From Nitrospira sp. (GTDB taxonomy: Bacteria > Nitrospirota > Nitrospiria > Nitrospirales > Nitrospiraceae): a stretch of DNA of 6,034 bases. The notes below the pieces were generated by a model. That model did no database searches, was not told the origin of the DNA, and saw nothing but the letters and a program-made list of their open reading frames with translations. This document shows positions 1 through 5,792 of the stretch, in pieces. Both the position numbers and the translations under genes were made by a program. The first letter of the stretch is position 1, and each line of letters opens with the position of its first letter. The stretch covers positions 23,727-29,760 of the forward strand of contig JABMDG010000049.1 of assembly GCA_015904045.1 (NCBI GenBank). The letters run 5' to 3'.

Positions 1-477
1 TGGATTGAGCAGCATGCCTTGGGCCATCGACTTTTCGCCAAGACGCAGCTTGATCTCCTCCACCCAATCCCTGAACTCATAGCTCGCATAGCGGGGGATG
101 CCCCCATCCAGTTTCCCACCGATCAGGTCCGCGTACTTGGCTCCTCCCATGGCGTCCGTCAAGATCACCCACAGGTAGTAGGAGTCTTTTCCGTCGAGTC
201 GCTTGCCGAACTCATCGCGCGTTGCTGCCGCACCCTGCTTGTCCGGATAGGTCTCCCAGAACCGTTTCCGCGCCGCGGCGATCGCGGCGTTTTCCTCAGC
301 GATCGCGACACGCATCTCGGCCATGGCCTTGGCCGCCTGCTCACCGTAGCTGGTACAGTCTGACGGAGTAATGAAGTAATAGCGCGGATCGCAGCGGTTC
401 CACTTCTGGGCCTCTACACCGGTTGTCCAGAGCATGGTTGCGCACAGCACGACGGCAACTATCTTGGTGGGGCTCAT
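1..477 (-). CDS. Secreted protein of unknown function, 3' end beyond window
   Basis: The frame stays open for 159 codons from ATG at 477 to the left edge, so the C-terminus is missing. The first 23 residues form a classic Sec signal peptide: a lysine at residue 5, a hydrophobic core (IVAVVLCATMLW) and a likely cleavage after VEA, before Q24. The mature part starts with a segment holding two cysteines (C29 and C41) that could form a disulfide in the periplasm. An Ala/Glu-rich, probably helical stretch follows at about residues 45-75, then a Tyr/Trp-containing region. The start is secure because AGGAGG lies 5 nt upstream. I do not recognise the family. It is divergent from the NDH-2 block, so it is probably a separate transcription unit. 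The reality of the gene is well supported; its function is unknown. Confidence 0.8.
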   Translation of the reverse strand, partial: MSPTKIVAVVLCATMLWTTGVEAQKWNRCDPRYYFITPSDCTSYGEQAAKAMAEMRVAIAEENAAIAAARKRFWETYPDKQGAAATRDEFGKRLDGKDSYYLWVILTDAMGGAKYADLIGGKLDGGIPRYASYEFRDWVEEIKLRLGEKSMAQGMLLNP

Positions 478-482
478 GATCG

Positions 483-488
483 CCTCCT
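483..488 (-). promoter_or_regulatory. Shine-Dalgarno site of the left-edge gene, partly in a hairpin
   Basis: On the minus strand AGGAGG lies 5 nt before the ATG at 477 and fixes that start. The arms 486-491 and 505-510 are complementary (CCTCGG/CCGAGG, 13-nt loop), so half of the site could be paired in the mRNA. Whether this regulates translation is unknown. Confidence 0.7.
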
Positions 489-815
489 CGGCGTGGTGGG
501 ATCTCCGAGGTCAGACTTCTCGCATGTCTTTCAGGTGATGGTACCAATATCAACCTTGCGTGCGTAGCCCGTCAGACATCACCTCACAATTGTAGACCTG
601 TGTCCATCGGAAACGCCAGAGAGTGGACGATGCCATCAATAAACCGGCTGAAGCACCGAAGTAGGACGCGGAAAAGAGCAGCGTCTCACGCATGGCCCTG
701 CAAACATGCAGACTTGCCAGAACATCTTTGTCTTCATCAGCCACCTCTCCTTCTGCCGATGGGTCGTCTTATGGCACATTTTTATACATCAATGTGCGGA
801 GAGAACTGCTTGCGG

Positions 816-844
816 TTGACACCAGCCTCCGCCATACGTAGCCT
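816..844 (+). promoter_or_regulatory. Sigma70-type promoter of gene A (TTGACA-N17-TAGCCT)
   Basis: A perfect -35 box TTGACA at 816-821 and TAGCCT at 839-844 are separated by 17 bp. This predicts transcription from about 851 and a leader of about 40 nt before the ATG at 890. The same two hexamers with the same spacing stand before the paralog A' (5098-5126), at almost the same distance from its ATG. That conservation strengthens the call. Confidence 0.7.
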
Positions 845-889
845 CTCTCGGAATTACGTCAGAGCCGAACTGGTCACCATAGGATGGAG

Positions 890-1435
890 ATGGACTGGTC
901 ACTCCTCATCGGGCTCCCTGTCGGTCTCACATTGGTCGGAGCGGGAACCTACGGCTTGTACCGGCTGGTGAGTCGAACCAAGGAGCAGTTTGCGGCACAA
1001 CAACCAGCGCTCCGTGTCACCAACCTCTCGGCGCTGAACGCAGGCGATGTCCTCACACTGACGCCCGAGCTTGACAATATCGGTTCTGGCACGGCCTATG
1101 ATTGTGTGGTGCAACTGGGCGGCTGGGAGGGCAATTTTTCCGTCATGGCCATCCATCCCCATGGGCCACGGCATCGGAAACATGCCATTCCCATCGTATT
1201 AGGTCCCGACGCGCCGATCCGTGTTACGCGCCAGGCTAATGGCTATTTGCGGCTGGCCTGTCGCGATTGTTGGGGGTTGCTGCACGAATGCTGGTACCCC
1301 GTCACACAATCCAAGAATCCCGCCACGGCCCGCTACGACATTCAAATCGATCTCTCCCACCCCAACCTGACCGAACCAGCGCTCTCATTCTGGAGCATGA
1401 GAAAGTTGCTTCGCGATAACCCCGCTCAAGATTGA
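890..1435 (+). CDS. Single-pass membrane protein A (unknown family; paralog of 5171-5716)
   Basis: The product has 181 residues. Residues 4-27 form one hydrophobic segment rich in Leu, Val and Gly, followed by RTK. By the positive-inside rule the soluble part (about 35-181) should face the cytoplasm. That part looks beta-rich, with conserved stretches VTNLSA, LTLTPELDN, GGWEGNF, VLGPDAPIR, NGYLRL, ECWY, IQIDL and SFW.MRKLLR. I do not recognise a named domain; an immunoglobulin-like sandwich is conceivable. I chose ATG 890 over ATG 884 because it gives the same MDW start and the same 181-residue length as A', and AGG at 881-883 is better spaced for it. A differs from A' by a His cluster (H89, H91, H95, H98) and a CxxC pair (C124, C127). 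C72 and C134 are shared. It lies just upstream of NDH1 in the same direction, so a partner role for the NADH dehydrogenases is possible but only inferred. Confidence 0.85.
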   Translation: MDWSLLIGLPVGLTLVGAGTYGLYRLVSRTKEQFAAQQPALRVTNLSALNAGDVLTLTPELDNIGSGTAYDCVVQLGGWEGNFSVMAIHPHGPRHRKHAIPIVLGPDAPIRVTRQANGYLRLACRDCWGLLHECWYPVTQSKNPATARYDIQIDLSHPNLTEPALSFWSMRKLLRDNPAQD

Positions 1436-1464
1436 ACCGGAATGGCCGACAAGATCTGTAGCCC

Positions 1465-1493
1465 CCGGCACAGGTGCGCGTCGCGCCTGCCGG
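1465..1493 (+). terminator. GC-rich hairpin after gene A, no T-run
   Basis: CCGGCA (1465-1470) pairs with TGCCGG (1488-1493), and further interrupted G-C pairs lie inside. It sits 30 bp after the stop of A and just before the NDH1 promoter, where a terminator would make sense. No run of T follows, so it may not act as an intrinsic terminator, and A transcripts could read through into NDH1. Confidence 0.3.
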
Positions 1494-1508
1494 AAACTCT
1501 CCCAACGA

Positions 1509-1536
1509 TTGACACAGGGTCATCGCCTGCTAGGCT
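1509..1536 (+). promoter_or_regulatory. Promoter of NDH1 (TTGACA-N16-TAGGCT)
   Basis: TTGACA at 1509-1514 and TAGGCT at 1531-1536 are 16 bp apart. The sequence resembles the promoters of A and A'. The match to the A' promoter continues past the -10 box, with GC.T.CGT in both. Predicted initiation at about 1543 leaves only about 8 nt before the ATG at 1551. Confidence 0.6.
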
Positions 1537-1550
1537 GCGTTCGTATCCCT

Positions 1551-2870
1551 ATGGCACGCACAAAGGTTGTCATTATCGGGGGCGGATTCGGAGGCATGAC
1601 GGCCGCGCGTTTCCTGCGCGATGCCGAGGTCGTCCTGATCGACCGGACGAATCACCATGTCTTTCAACCGCTGCTCTACCAAGTCGCCACGGCCGCACTC
1701 TCTCCCACCGACATCGCCTGGCCGTTGCGTACCCTCTTCCGGTCGCAACCCAATGTTCGCGTCGTCATGGATGACGTCGTGTCGATCGATCGTTCCGCGC
1801 GAGTTGTCCGCCTGCGGGATAGCGCCCCGATCGCCTTCGACACGTTGATTGTCGCCCCCGGATCGCGCCACGCGTATTTTGGACATGATGAATGGGAAGC
1901 ACTGGCCCCCGGGCTGAAGACCATGGCGGATGCCGTGTACTTGCGCGAGCGGATGTTGCTCGCCTTCGAAGAAGCGGAACGGCAACGGGCCGAGACCGGC
2001 ATGCAGGATCGCCTCACATTTGTAATCGTCGGCGGAGGCCCCACGGGAGTGGAATTGGCCGGCTCACTCATCGAGATCGGACGGAAGGCCATGGGGCCCG
2101 ACTATCCTCACTTGCGCCTGGAGGACCTCTCCATCATCCTCGTGGAGGCCGGCCCACGCGTGCTGCCGGGGTTCGATCCCGCGCTCTCGGCCAAGGCCTT
2201 GGCCGCACTCAAACACATGGGTGTGACAGTCAAACTGAACAATCCGGTGAGCGCCGTCCGCACCGATGGGGTGATGGTCGGGAACGAATGGATCCCCTCC
2301 ACCAACGTGGTGTGGGCGGCGGGCAACAAGGCCTCGCCTCTCTTGAATACCCTTGCCGTTCCCCAGGATGCGAACGGCCGGATCAAGGTCCGACCGGATT
2401 TGACGATTCCGGACGAGCCATGGATTTTCGTCATCGGCGACTCGGCCCATTGTCTCGACCGCGATGGGACCCCCTTGCCGGGAATCGCGCCGGTCGCCAT
2501 GGGAGAAGGGCAGTACGTTGCCTCGGTGATCAACCAGAATCTTCCCCCGGACCAACGATCGCCGTTTAGGTATACGGATCGCGGCATGTTGGCCACCATC
2601 GGCCGTGCCCAAGCCGTTGCGCAGATCGGGCCCATCCATGCATCCGGATTTCTGGCGTGGGCTCTCTGGTGTATCGTCCACGTGTTCTTTCTCATTGGGC
2701 TCAGGAATCGGATCCGTGTGATGTCGGAATGGACGTGGTACTACCTCACCTTCAAGCCCGGGGCGAGATTGTTGTTCGAGCAGCCGGCCGGTCGGCCGCA
2801 CCGTTCATCCACGCAGCAGACAGAAGCGACAGCCGTTGAAGACCGCGCACCCATCCGCCGCGCGGCGTAA
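1551..2870 (+). CDS. Type II NADH:quinone oxidoreductase-like flavoprotein (NDH1)
   Basis: This is a non-pumping NADH dehydrogenase of 439 residues, about the usual NDH-2 length. It is expected to pass electrons from NADH via FAD to membrane quinone on the cytoplasmic face. In order it shows an FAD-binding Rossmann motif GGGFGG at residues 10-15 with the acidic D31, the family segment NHHVFQPLLYQVAT (34-47), an NAD-binding motif GGGPTG (161-166), E199 at the end of the second nucleotide-binding strand (typical of NADH preference), the FAD-contacting FVIGDSAH (293-300), and a C-terminal membrane part with a hydrophobic helix (about 366-384) and the signature RNRIRVMSEW..YYLTF. Residues 313-318 read APVAMG where both other copies read APVA(V/M)Q, so a glutamine at the predicted quinone site is lost. 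The start is ATG 1551, since a further-upstream TTG at 1509 belongs to the -35 box. No Shine-Dalgarno site is visible. The C-terminal tail after about residue 410 is not shared with the other copies. The exact substrate is not proven. Confidence 0.9.
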   Translation: MARTKVVIIGGGFGGMTAARFLRDAEVVLIDRTNHHVFQPLLYQVATAALSPTDIAWPLRTLFRSQPNVRVVMDDVVSIDRSARVVRLRDSAPIAFDTLIVAPGSRHAYFGHDEWEALAPGLKTMADAVYLRERMLLAFEEAERQRAETGMQDRLTFVIVGGGPTGVELAGSLIEIGRKAMGPDYPHLRLEDLSIILVEAGPRVLPGFDPALSAKALAALKHMGVTVKLNNPVSAVRTDGVMVGNEWIPSTNVVWAAGNKASPLLNTLAVPQDANGRIKVRPDLTIPDEPWIFVIGDSAHCLDRDGTPLPGIAPVAMGEGQYVASVINQNLPPDQRSPFRYTDRGMLATIGRAQAVAQIGPIHASGFLAWALWCIVHVFFLIGLRNRIRVMSEWTWYYLTFKPGARLLFEQPAGRPHRSSTQQTEATAVEDRAPIRRAA

Positions 2871-2892
2871 ACTGCACCTTCCGACCTAGCCC

Positions 2893-2921
2893 TTCACTAT
2901 CATACGCAAGCAGGATAGAGT
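2893..2921 (+). promoter_or_regulatory. Possible weak promoter before NDH2 (TTCACT-N17-TAGAGT)
   Basis: TTCACT at 2893-2898 and TAGAGT at 2916-2921 are 17 bp apart. The -10 box keeps the TAG..T form of the three stronger promoters in this window, but the -35 box matches only four of six consensus bases. NDH2 may instead be read from the NDH1 transcript across the 80-bp gap. Confidence 0.3.
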
Positions 2922-2937
2922 GCAGCCGTGAACGGCT

Positions 2938-2943
2938 GGAGGG
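2938..2943 (+). promoter_or_regulatory. Shine-Dalgarno site of NDH2 beside a hairpin
   Basis: GGAGGG lies 7 nt before the ATG at 2951 and supports that start. Directly upstream, CAGCCG (2923-2928) and CGGCTG (2933-2938) form a 6-bp stem with a TGAA loop whose last base is the first base of the site. Confidence 0.7.
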
Positions 2944-2950
2944 CAGCACC

Positions 2951-4252
2951 ATGACTCGCAAGCGGGTCGTCATCATCGGAGGCGGGTTCGGAGGCCTGGC
3001 AGCGACACGCGGTCTGCGGCAGGCCGAGGTCGTCCTGATCGATCGCACGAACCACCACCTCTTCCAGCCATTGCTTTATCAGGTAGCCACCGCCGCCCTG
3101 TCCCCAAGCGACATCGCCTGGCCTCTGCGCTCCCTCTTTCGTTTGCAGCCCAATGTGCGCGTGGTGCTGGATGACGCCGTCTCAATCGATCGAATAACAC
3201 GGACGGTTCAGCTACAAGATAGCCCGCCGATTACCTTCGACATCCTGATCGTCGCTGCAGGTTCGCGCCACGCCTATTTCGGACATGACGAATGGGAACG
3301 GTTTGCACCGGGCCTCAAGACGATGACCGATGCCGTCCGGCTGCGCGAACGGATGTTGCTGGCGTTCGAGGAATCGGAACGGCGCCGCGCCGCAACCGGC
3401 GCACAGGACCGTCTCACCTTCGTGATCGTGGGAGGAGGCCCGACGGGGGTGGAGTTGGCTGGATCGCTGGCGGAGTTCGGCCGCACGGCTATGGGACGGG
3501 ACTTTCCCGCCCTGCGTCTTGATGCCCTGTCCATCATCCTGGTGGAAGCAGGTCCGCGCATCCTGCCGGCGTTTGATCCCTCGCTCTCGGCAAAGGCCCT
3601 GACTGCGCTCGAACGCATGGGCGTGACCATCAAGTTAGATAGCCCGGTGCGTACCGTCGCTGCCGGTGGTGTGATGGCCGGACAGGAATGGATTCCCACG
3701 GTGAATGTAGTTTGGGCCGCAGGCAACAAGGCGTCGCCCCTGCTGACCACCCTTGCGGCCCCTCAGGATTCGTACGGGCGCGTCAAGGTCCGACCGGATC
3801 TGTCGATTCCAGACGACCCTTGGATCTTCGTCATCGGTGATGCCGCGCATTATCCTGGCGACGACGGGACTCCCTTGCCGGGAGTCGCTCCCGTCGCCGT
3901 GCAGCAAGGACGGCATGTCGCCAGGCTCATCGAGCGAGACTTCGCCCCCGCACAGCGCCCGCCCTTCTTCTACCACGACCGCGGCATGCTGGCTACGATT
4001 GGCCGAGCACAGGCGGTCGTCCAAATGGGCCCACTCCGTGTGTCAGGATTCTTTGCCTGGCTGTTCTGGTGCCTTGTGCACATTTTCTTCCTCATTGGCT
4101 TCAGACACCGAGTCCGTGTGATGTCGGAATGGCTGTGGTACTACCTCACCTTTAAGCCGGGGGCCGGATTGCTGTTGGCTCAGACCGGAAAGCCCCGCAA
4201 GCAACCTGCCTCTGCCGATGGTTCACCCCCGCAAACGGGAAGCGGGCACTAA
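2951..4252 (+). CDS. Type II NADH:quinone oxidoreductase-like flavoprotein (NDH2)
   Basis: The product has 433 residues and aligns to NDH1 without gaps from residue 1 to about 408, with most positions identical. It carries the FAD motif GGGFGG (10-15), NHHLFQPLLYQVAT (34-47), the NAD motif GGGPTG (161-166), E199 for NADH preference, FVIGDAAH (293-300) and the C-terminal membrane-binding part with FFLIGF and VMSEW..YYLTF. Unlike NDH1 it keeps Q318 in APVAVQQG, the segment that corresponds to the quinone-contacting AQxxxQ motif of characterised NDH-2 enzymes. The first Gln of that motif is Pro here, as in both other copies. It is expected to be a peripheral inner-membrane enzyme with no signal peptide. 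It starts 80 bp after NDH1 in the same direction, so co-transcription is likely. The C-terminal tail (about 409-433) is unrelated to that of NDH1. Which quinone or acceptor it uses cannot be told from the sequence. Confidence 0.92.
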   Translation: MTRKRVVIIGGGFGGLAATRGLRQAEVVLIDRTNHHLFQPLLYQVATAALSPSDIAWPLRSLFRLQPNVRVVLDDAVSIDRITRTVQLQDSPPITFDILIVAAGSRHAYFGHDEWERFAPGLKTMTDAVRLRERMLLAFEESERRRAATGAQDRLTFVIVGGGPTGVELAGSLAEFGRTAMGRDFPALRLDALSIILVEAGPRILPAFDPSLSAKALTALERMGVTIKLDSPVRTVAAGGVMAGQEWIPTVNVVWAAGNKASPLLTTLAAPQDSYGRVKVRPDLSIPDDPWIFVIGDAAHYPGDDGTPLPGVAPVAVQQGRHVARLIERDFAPAQRPPFFYHDRGMLATIGRAQAVVQMGPLRVSGFFAWLFWCLVHIFFLIGFRHRVRVMSEWLWYYLTFKPGAGLLLAQTGKPRKQPASADGSPPQTGSGH

Positions 4253-4274
4253 CCACCCTTCTCCCCCGCCACGC

Positions 4275-4292
4275 CGGCGAACTCAATCGCCG
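4275..4292. terminator. Hairpin between NDH2 and the methyltransferase remnant
   Basis: CGGCGA (4275-4280) and TCGCCG (4287-4292) form a 6-bp stem with a 6-nt loop. It lies 22 bp after the NDH2 stop and 21 bp after the stop of the minus-strand remnant, so it could have ended transcription from either side. No clear T-run follows on either strand. Confidence 0.35.
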
Positions 4293-4313
4293 AAATGCCG
4301 GCCTTGCCCCTTG

Positions 4314-4394
4314 TCACAACGCCTGCACGATGAAACACTTCAGGTAGCGCGTTTCGGGCATGCTCGCCAGAATCGGATGATCGGCGCTCTGACC
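4314..4394 (-). pseudogene. C-terminal remnant of an RlmI-type rRNA methyltransferase
   Basis: Read on the minus strand, the last 26 codons before TGA at 4314-4316 encode a tail with SADHPILASMPETRYLK and then CFIVQAL. From memory this matches the C-terminal end of class I SAM-dependent 23S rRNA m5C methyltransferases of the RlmI/YccW family, which typically close with a DHP...PE..Y.K pattern. Upstream on that strand the frame stays open, but the sequence is antisense to the third NDH-2 copy. The rest of the methyltransferase, including the SAM-binding domain, is therefore gone. With only 26 residues the family call is moderate; it could be the tail of a related methyltransferase. It cannot be functional. 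Confidence 0.6.
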
Positions 4395-4395
4395 T

Positions 4396-5007
4396 GTGAC
4401 AATCAAGGTGAACAGCCCGGTGAGTGCTGTCCAGGCCGACGGTGTGATGGTCGGACAGGAATGGATACCATCGACAAATATTATTTGGGCCGCAGGCACC
4501 AGGGCCTCACCCCTGTTGAACACGCTTTCGGCTCCTCAGGATGTGTACGGCCGGGTCAAGGTCCGGCCGGATCTGACGATCCCGGATGAGCCCTGGATCT
4601 TCGTCATCGGCGACGCCGCGCATTGTCCGGGCAGCGATGGAAAGCCATTGCCGGGAGTGGCCCCGGTCGCCATGCAACAGGGACGGCATGTTGCCGATCT
4701 CATCAATCGACACCACACCCCGGAACAACGCCCGGCATTTGTCTATGCAGACCAGGGCATGCTTGCCACGATCGGACGCGCCCAGGCTGTGGCCCAACTC
4801 CGCTCGATCCGGACATCAGGACTCCTGGCATGGGTGCTGTGGTGTATCGTCCACATTTTCTTCCTCATCGGCTTCAGGAACCGGATACGGGTAATGTTGG
4901 AATGGATGTGGTACTACCTCACCTTCAAACCGGGAGCGGGATTGCTGATTGAACAGCCGAGAAAACCTGACGAGAGATCGATGCCGAGAGAGCATTCGCA
5001 CAAATGA
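4396..5007 (+). pseudogene. 5'-truncated third copy of the NDH-2 gene
   Basis: The 203-codon frame matches NDH1 and NDH2 from their residue 225 to the end, about three quarters identical to each by eye. It has lost the FAD-binding GxGxxG, the NHH..QPLLYQVAT segment and the NAD-binding GGGPTG motif. It retains WAAG, FVIGDAAH, the glutamine-bearing APVAMQQG segment and the whole C-terminal membrane part. Homology begins at the GTG at 4396, directly after an in-frame TGA at 4390-4392, and there is no ribosome binding site. A functional flavoenzyme is excluded. The retained part has no internal stop or frameshift, so the loss looks recent, or the fragment could still be made as a membrane-binding piece, which is unlikely. 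Confidence 0.85.
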
Positions 5008-5097
5008 AATGGTTCACGAATACATGTTAGTCAAACGGACGGGATTCCGGCAGCCGCCCGGGCATCGCAAAAACCACGTTCTTTCGACATCATCTGG

Positions 5098-5126
5098 TTG
5101 ACACAACGCCCTCCACAACGTAGCCT
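5098..5126 (+). promoter_or_regulatory. Sigma70-type promoter of gene A' (TTGACA-N17-TAGCCT)
   Basis: TTGACA at 5098-5103 and TAGCCT at 5121-5126 are separated by 17 bp, identical in both hexamers and spacing to the promoter of A. Predicted initiation is near 5133, about 38 nt before the ATG at 5171. The promoter lies about 90 bp after the truncated NDH-2 copy, so A' does not depend on upstream transcription. Confidence 0.7.
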
Positions 5127-5170
5127 GCCTCCGTTTCAACCATGGACGGAACATCTGATTTCTGAGCACT

Positions 5171-5716
5171 ATGGACTGGTTATTCTGGACCGGCTTGGGC
5201 CTGTTCGCTGTCATCGCAGGCGTCGTATCGTTCTATCTCTATGCGCTCGTGGCGCGAACCAGGAAGGAGTTCCGCGCGCTTCAACCGGATGTGAAAATTA
5301 CCAATTTGTCGGCGATGAATTCCGGAAACGTGCTCACGCTGTTTCCCGAATTCGAAAACGTGGGCGGCGGGGTGGCGCACGACTGCCAATTGCATATGGG
5401 GGGATGGGACGGGAACTTTGCGGTCAAGAAAGTCTACCCGCGCGGGGCGCGCATCCAGAAACAACGAGCGTCGATCGTGCTGGGCCCCGAGGCGCCGATT
5501 CGGACACAACCAGTCAGCAATGGCTATCTCCGTCTACGCTATCTCGATCGCTGGGGACATAAGTACGACTGCTGGTACCAGGTGACCCAGATCAAAAATT
5601 TGGCCCTGCCGCTCTATAACATTCAGATCGATTTGGACCACCCTGAAGCGAACACACCGATCCTCTCATTCTGGGACATGCGAAAATTGCTGCGTTCGGT
5701 GGATCAGGAAGACTGA
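5171..5716 (+). CDS. Single-pass membrane protein A' (paralog of 890-1435)
   Basis: The product has 181 residues, exactly as A with the start chosen there, and the two align end to end without gaps at about 51 percent identity by hand count. Residues 4-28 are hydrophobic (WTGLGLFAVIAGVVSFYLY and following), then ARTRK gives strong positive charge, predicting a cytoplasmic soluble domain. Conserved blocks are ITNLSA, LTLFPEFEN, GGWDGNF, IVLGPEAPIR, NGYLRLRY, DCWY, IQIDL and SFWDMRKLLR. The two cysteines shared with A (C72, C134) are present. The CxxC pair and the four-His cluster of A are absent. The family is unknown to me and no enzyme motif is visible. The start is set by homology, since only a weak GAG lies upstream. 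It sits right after the broken NDH-2 copy, mirroring A in front of NDH1. Confidence 0.85.
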   Translation: MDWLFWTGLGLFAVIAGVVSFYLYALVARTRKEFRALQPDVKITNLSAMNSGNVLTLFPEFENVGGGVAHDCQLHMGGWDGNFAVKKVYPRGARIQKQRASIVLGPEAPIRTQPVSNGYLRLRYLDRWGHKYDCWYQVTQIKNLALPLYNIQIDLDHPEANTPILSFWDMRKLLRSVDQED

Positions 5717-5734
5717 GCAAAGCGACCGACTGCG

Positions 5735-5746
5735 CGAAGCGCTTCG
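5735..5746. repeat. 12-bp perfect palindrome CGAAGCGCTTCG
   Basis: A perfect palindrome begins 19 bp after the stop of A'. It has no loop and no T-run, so it is more like a binding site or a chance palindrome than a terminator. Confidence 0.3.
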
Positions 5747-5792
5747 GCGAAGGCAGGGAACGACGCTGCGGATGGTTTCTGCCTCCTGTTGG

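Larger units (their letters stand above)
478..889. other. 412-bp intergenic region between divergent genes
   Basis: This region holds the leader of the minus-strand secreted protein and the promoter and leader of A. I see no convincing gene in it. A 64-codon minus frame from GTG at 744 and a 123-codon plus frame from 600 are both open, but they lack a well-placed ribosome binding site or a recognisable product. An 8-bp inverted repeat (AGGTGATG at 533-540, CATCACCT at 577-584) flanks the stretch where a promoter for the leftward gene would be expected and could be an operator. The stretch from about 600 to 815 shows nothing I can name. Confidence 0.5.

Noticed and set aside
19..363. 114-codon plus-strand open frame at the left edge
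   Set aside because: It is antisense to the secreted-protein gene, which has a signal peptide and a strong ribosome binding site.
550..744. 64-codon minus-strand frame (GTG start) with a hydrophobic middle
   Set aside because: The AGGAG upstream is only 2 nt from the GTG, the product is unrecognised, and no homolog can be tested here. A small membrane protein cannot be excluded.
600..971. 123-codon plus-strand frame overlapping the start of A
   Set aside because: It spans the A promoter and the A coding start in another frame, and its composition is not protein-like.
1509..1550. Upstream TTG start for NDH1 adding 14 residues
   Set aside because: The TTG is part of the TTGACA -35 box, the extension has no counterpart in NDH2, and ATG 1551 aligns with the NDH2 start.
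1892..2801. Long open frames inside NDH1 (225 codons plus, 245 and 195 codons minus)
   Set aside because: They are shadows of a GC-rich coding gene. Similar shadows recur inside NDH2, as expected from shared sequence.
4218..4589. 123-codon plus frame bridging the NDH2 end and the truncated copy
   Set aside because: It runs out of frame over both real coding stretches and has no start signal.
4396..5007. Third NDH-2 copy as a functional short protein
   Set aside because: Both nucleotide-binding motifs are gone and there is no ribosome binding site, so it is called a pseudogene.
5142..5165. Seven-codon upstream frame in the A' leader ending 5 nt before the ATG
   Set aside because: It has no ribosome binding site and no equivalent in the leader of A. 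It is probably chance.
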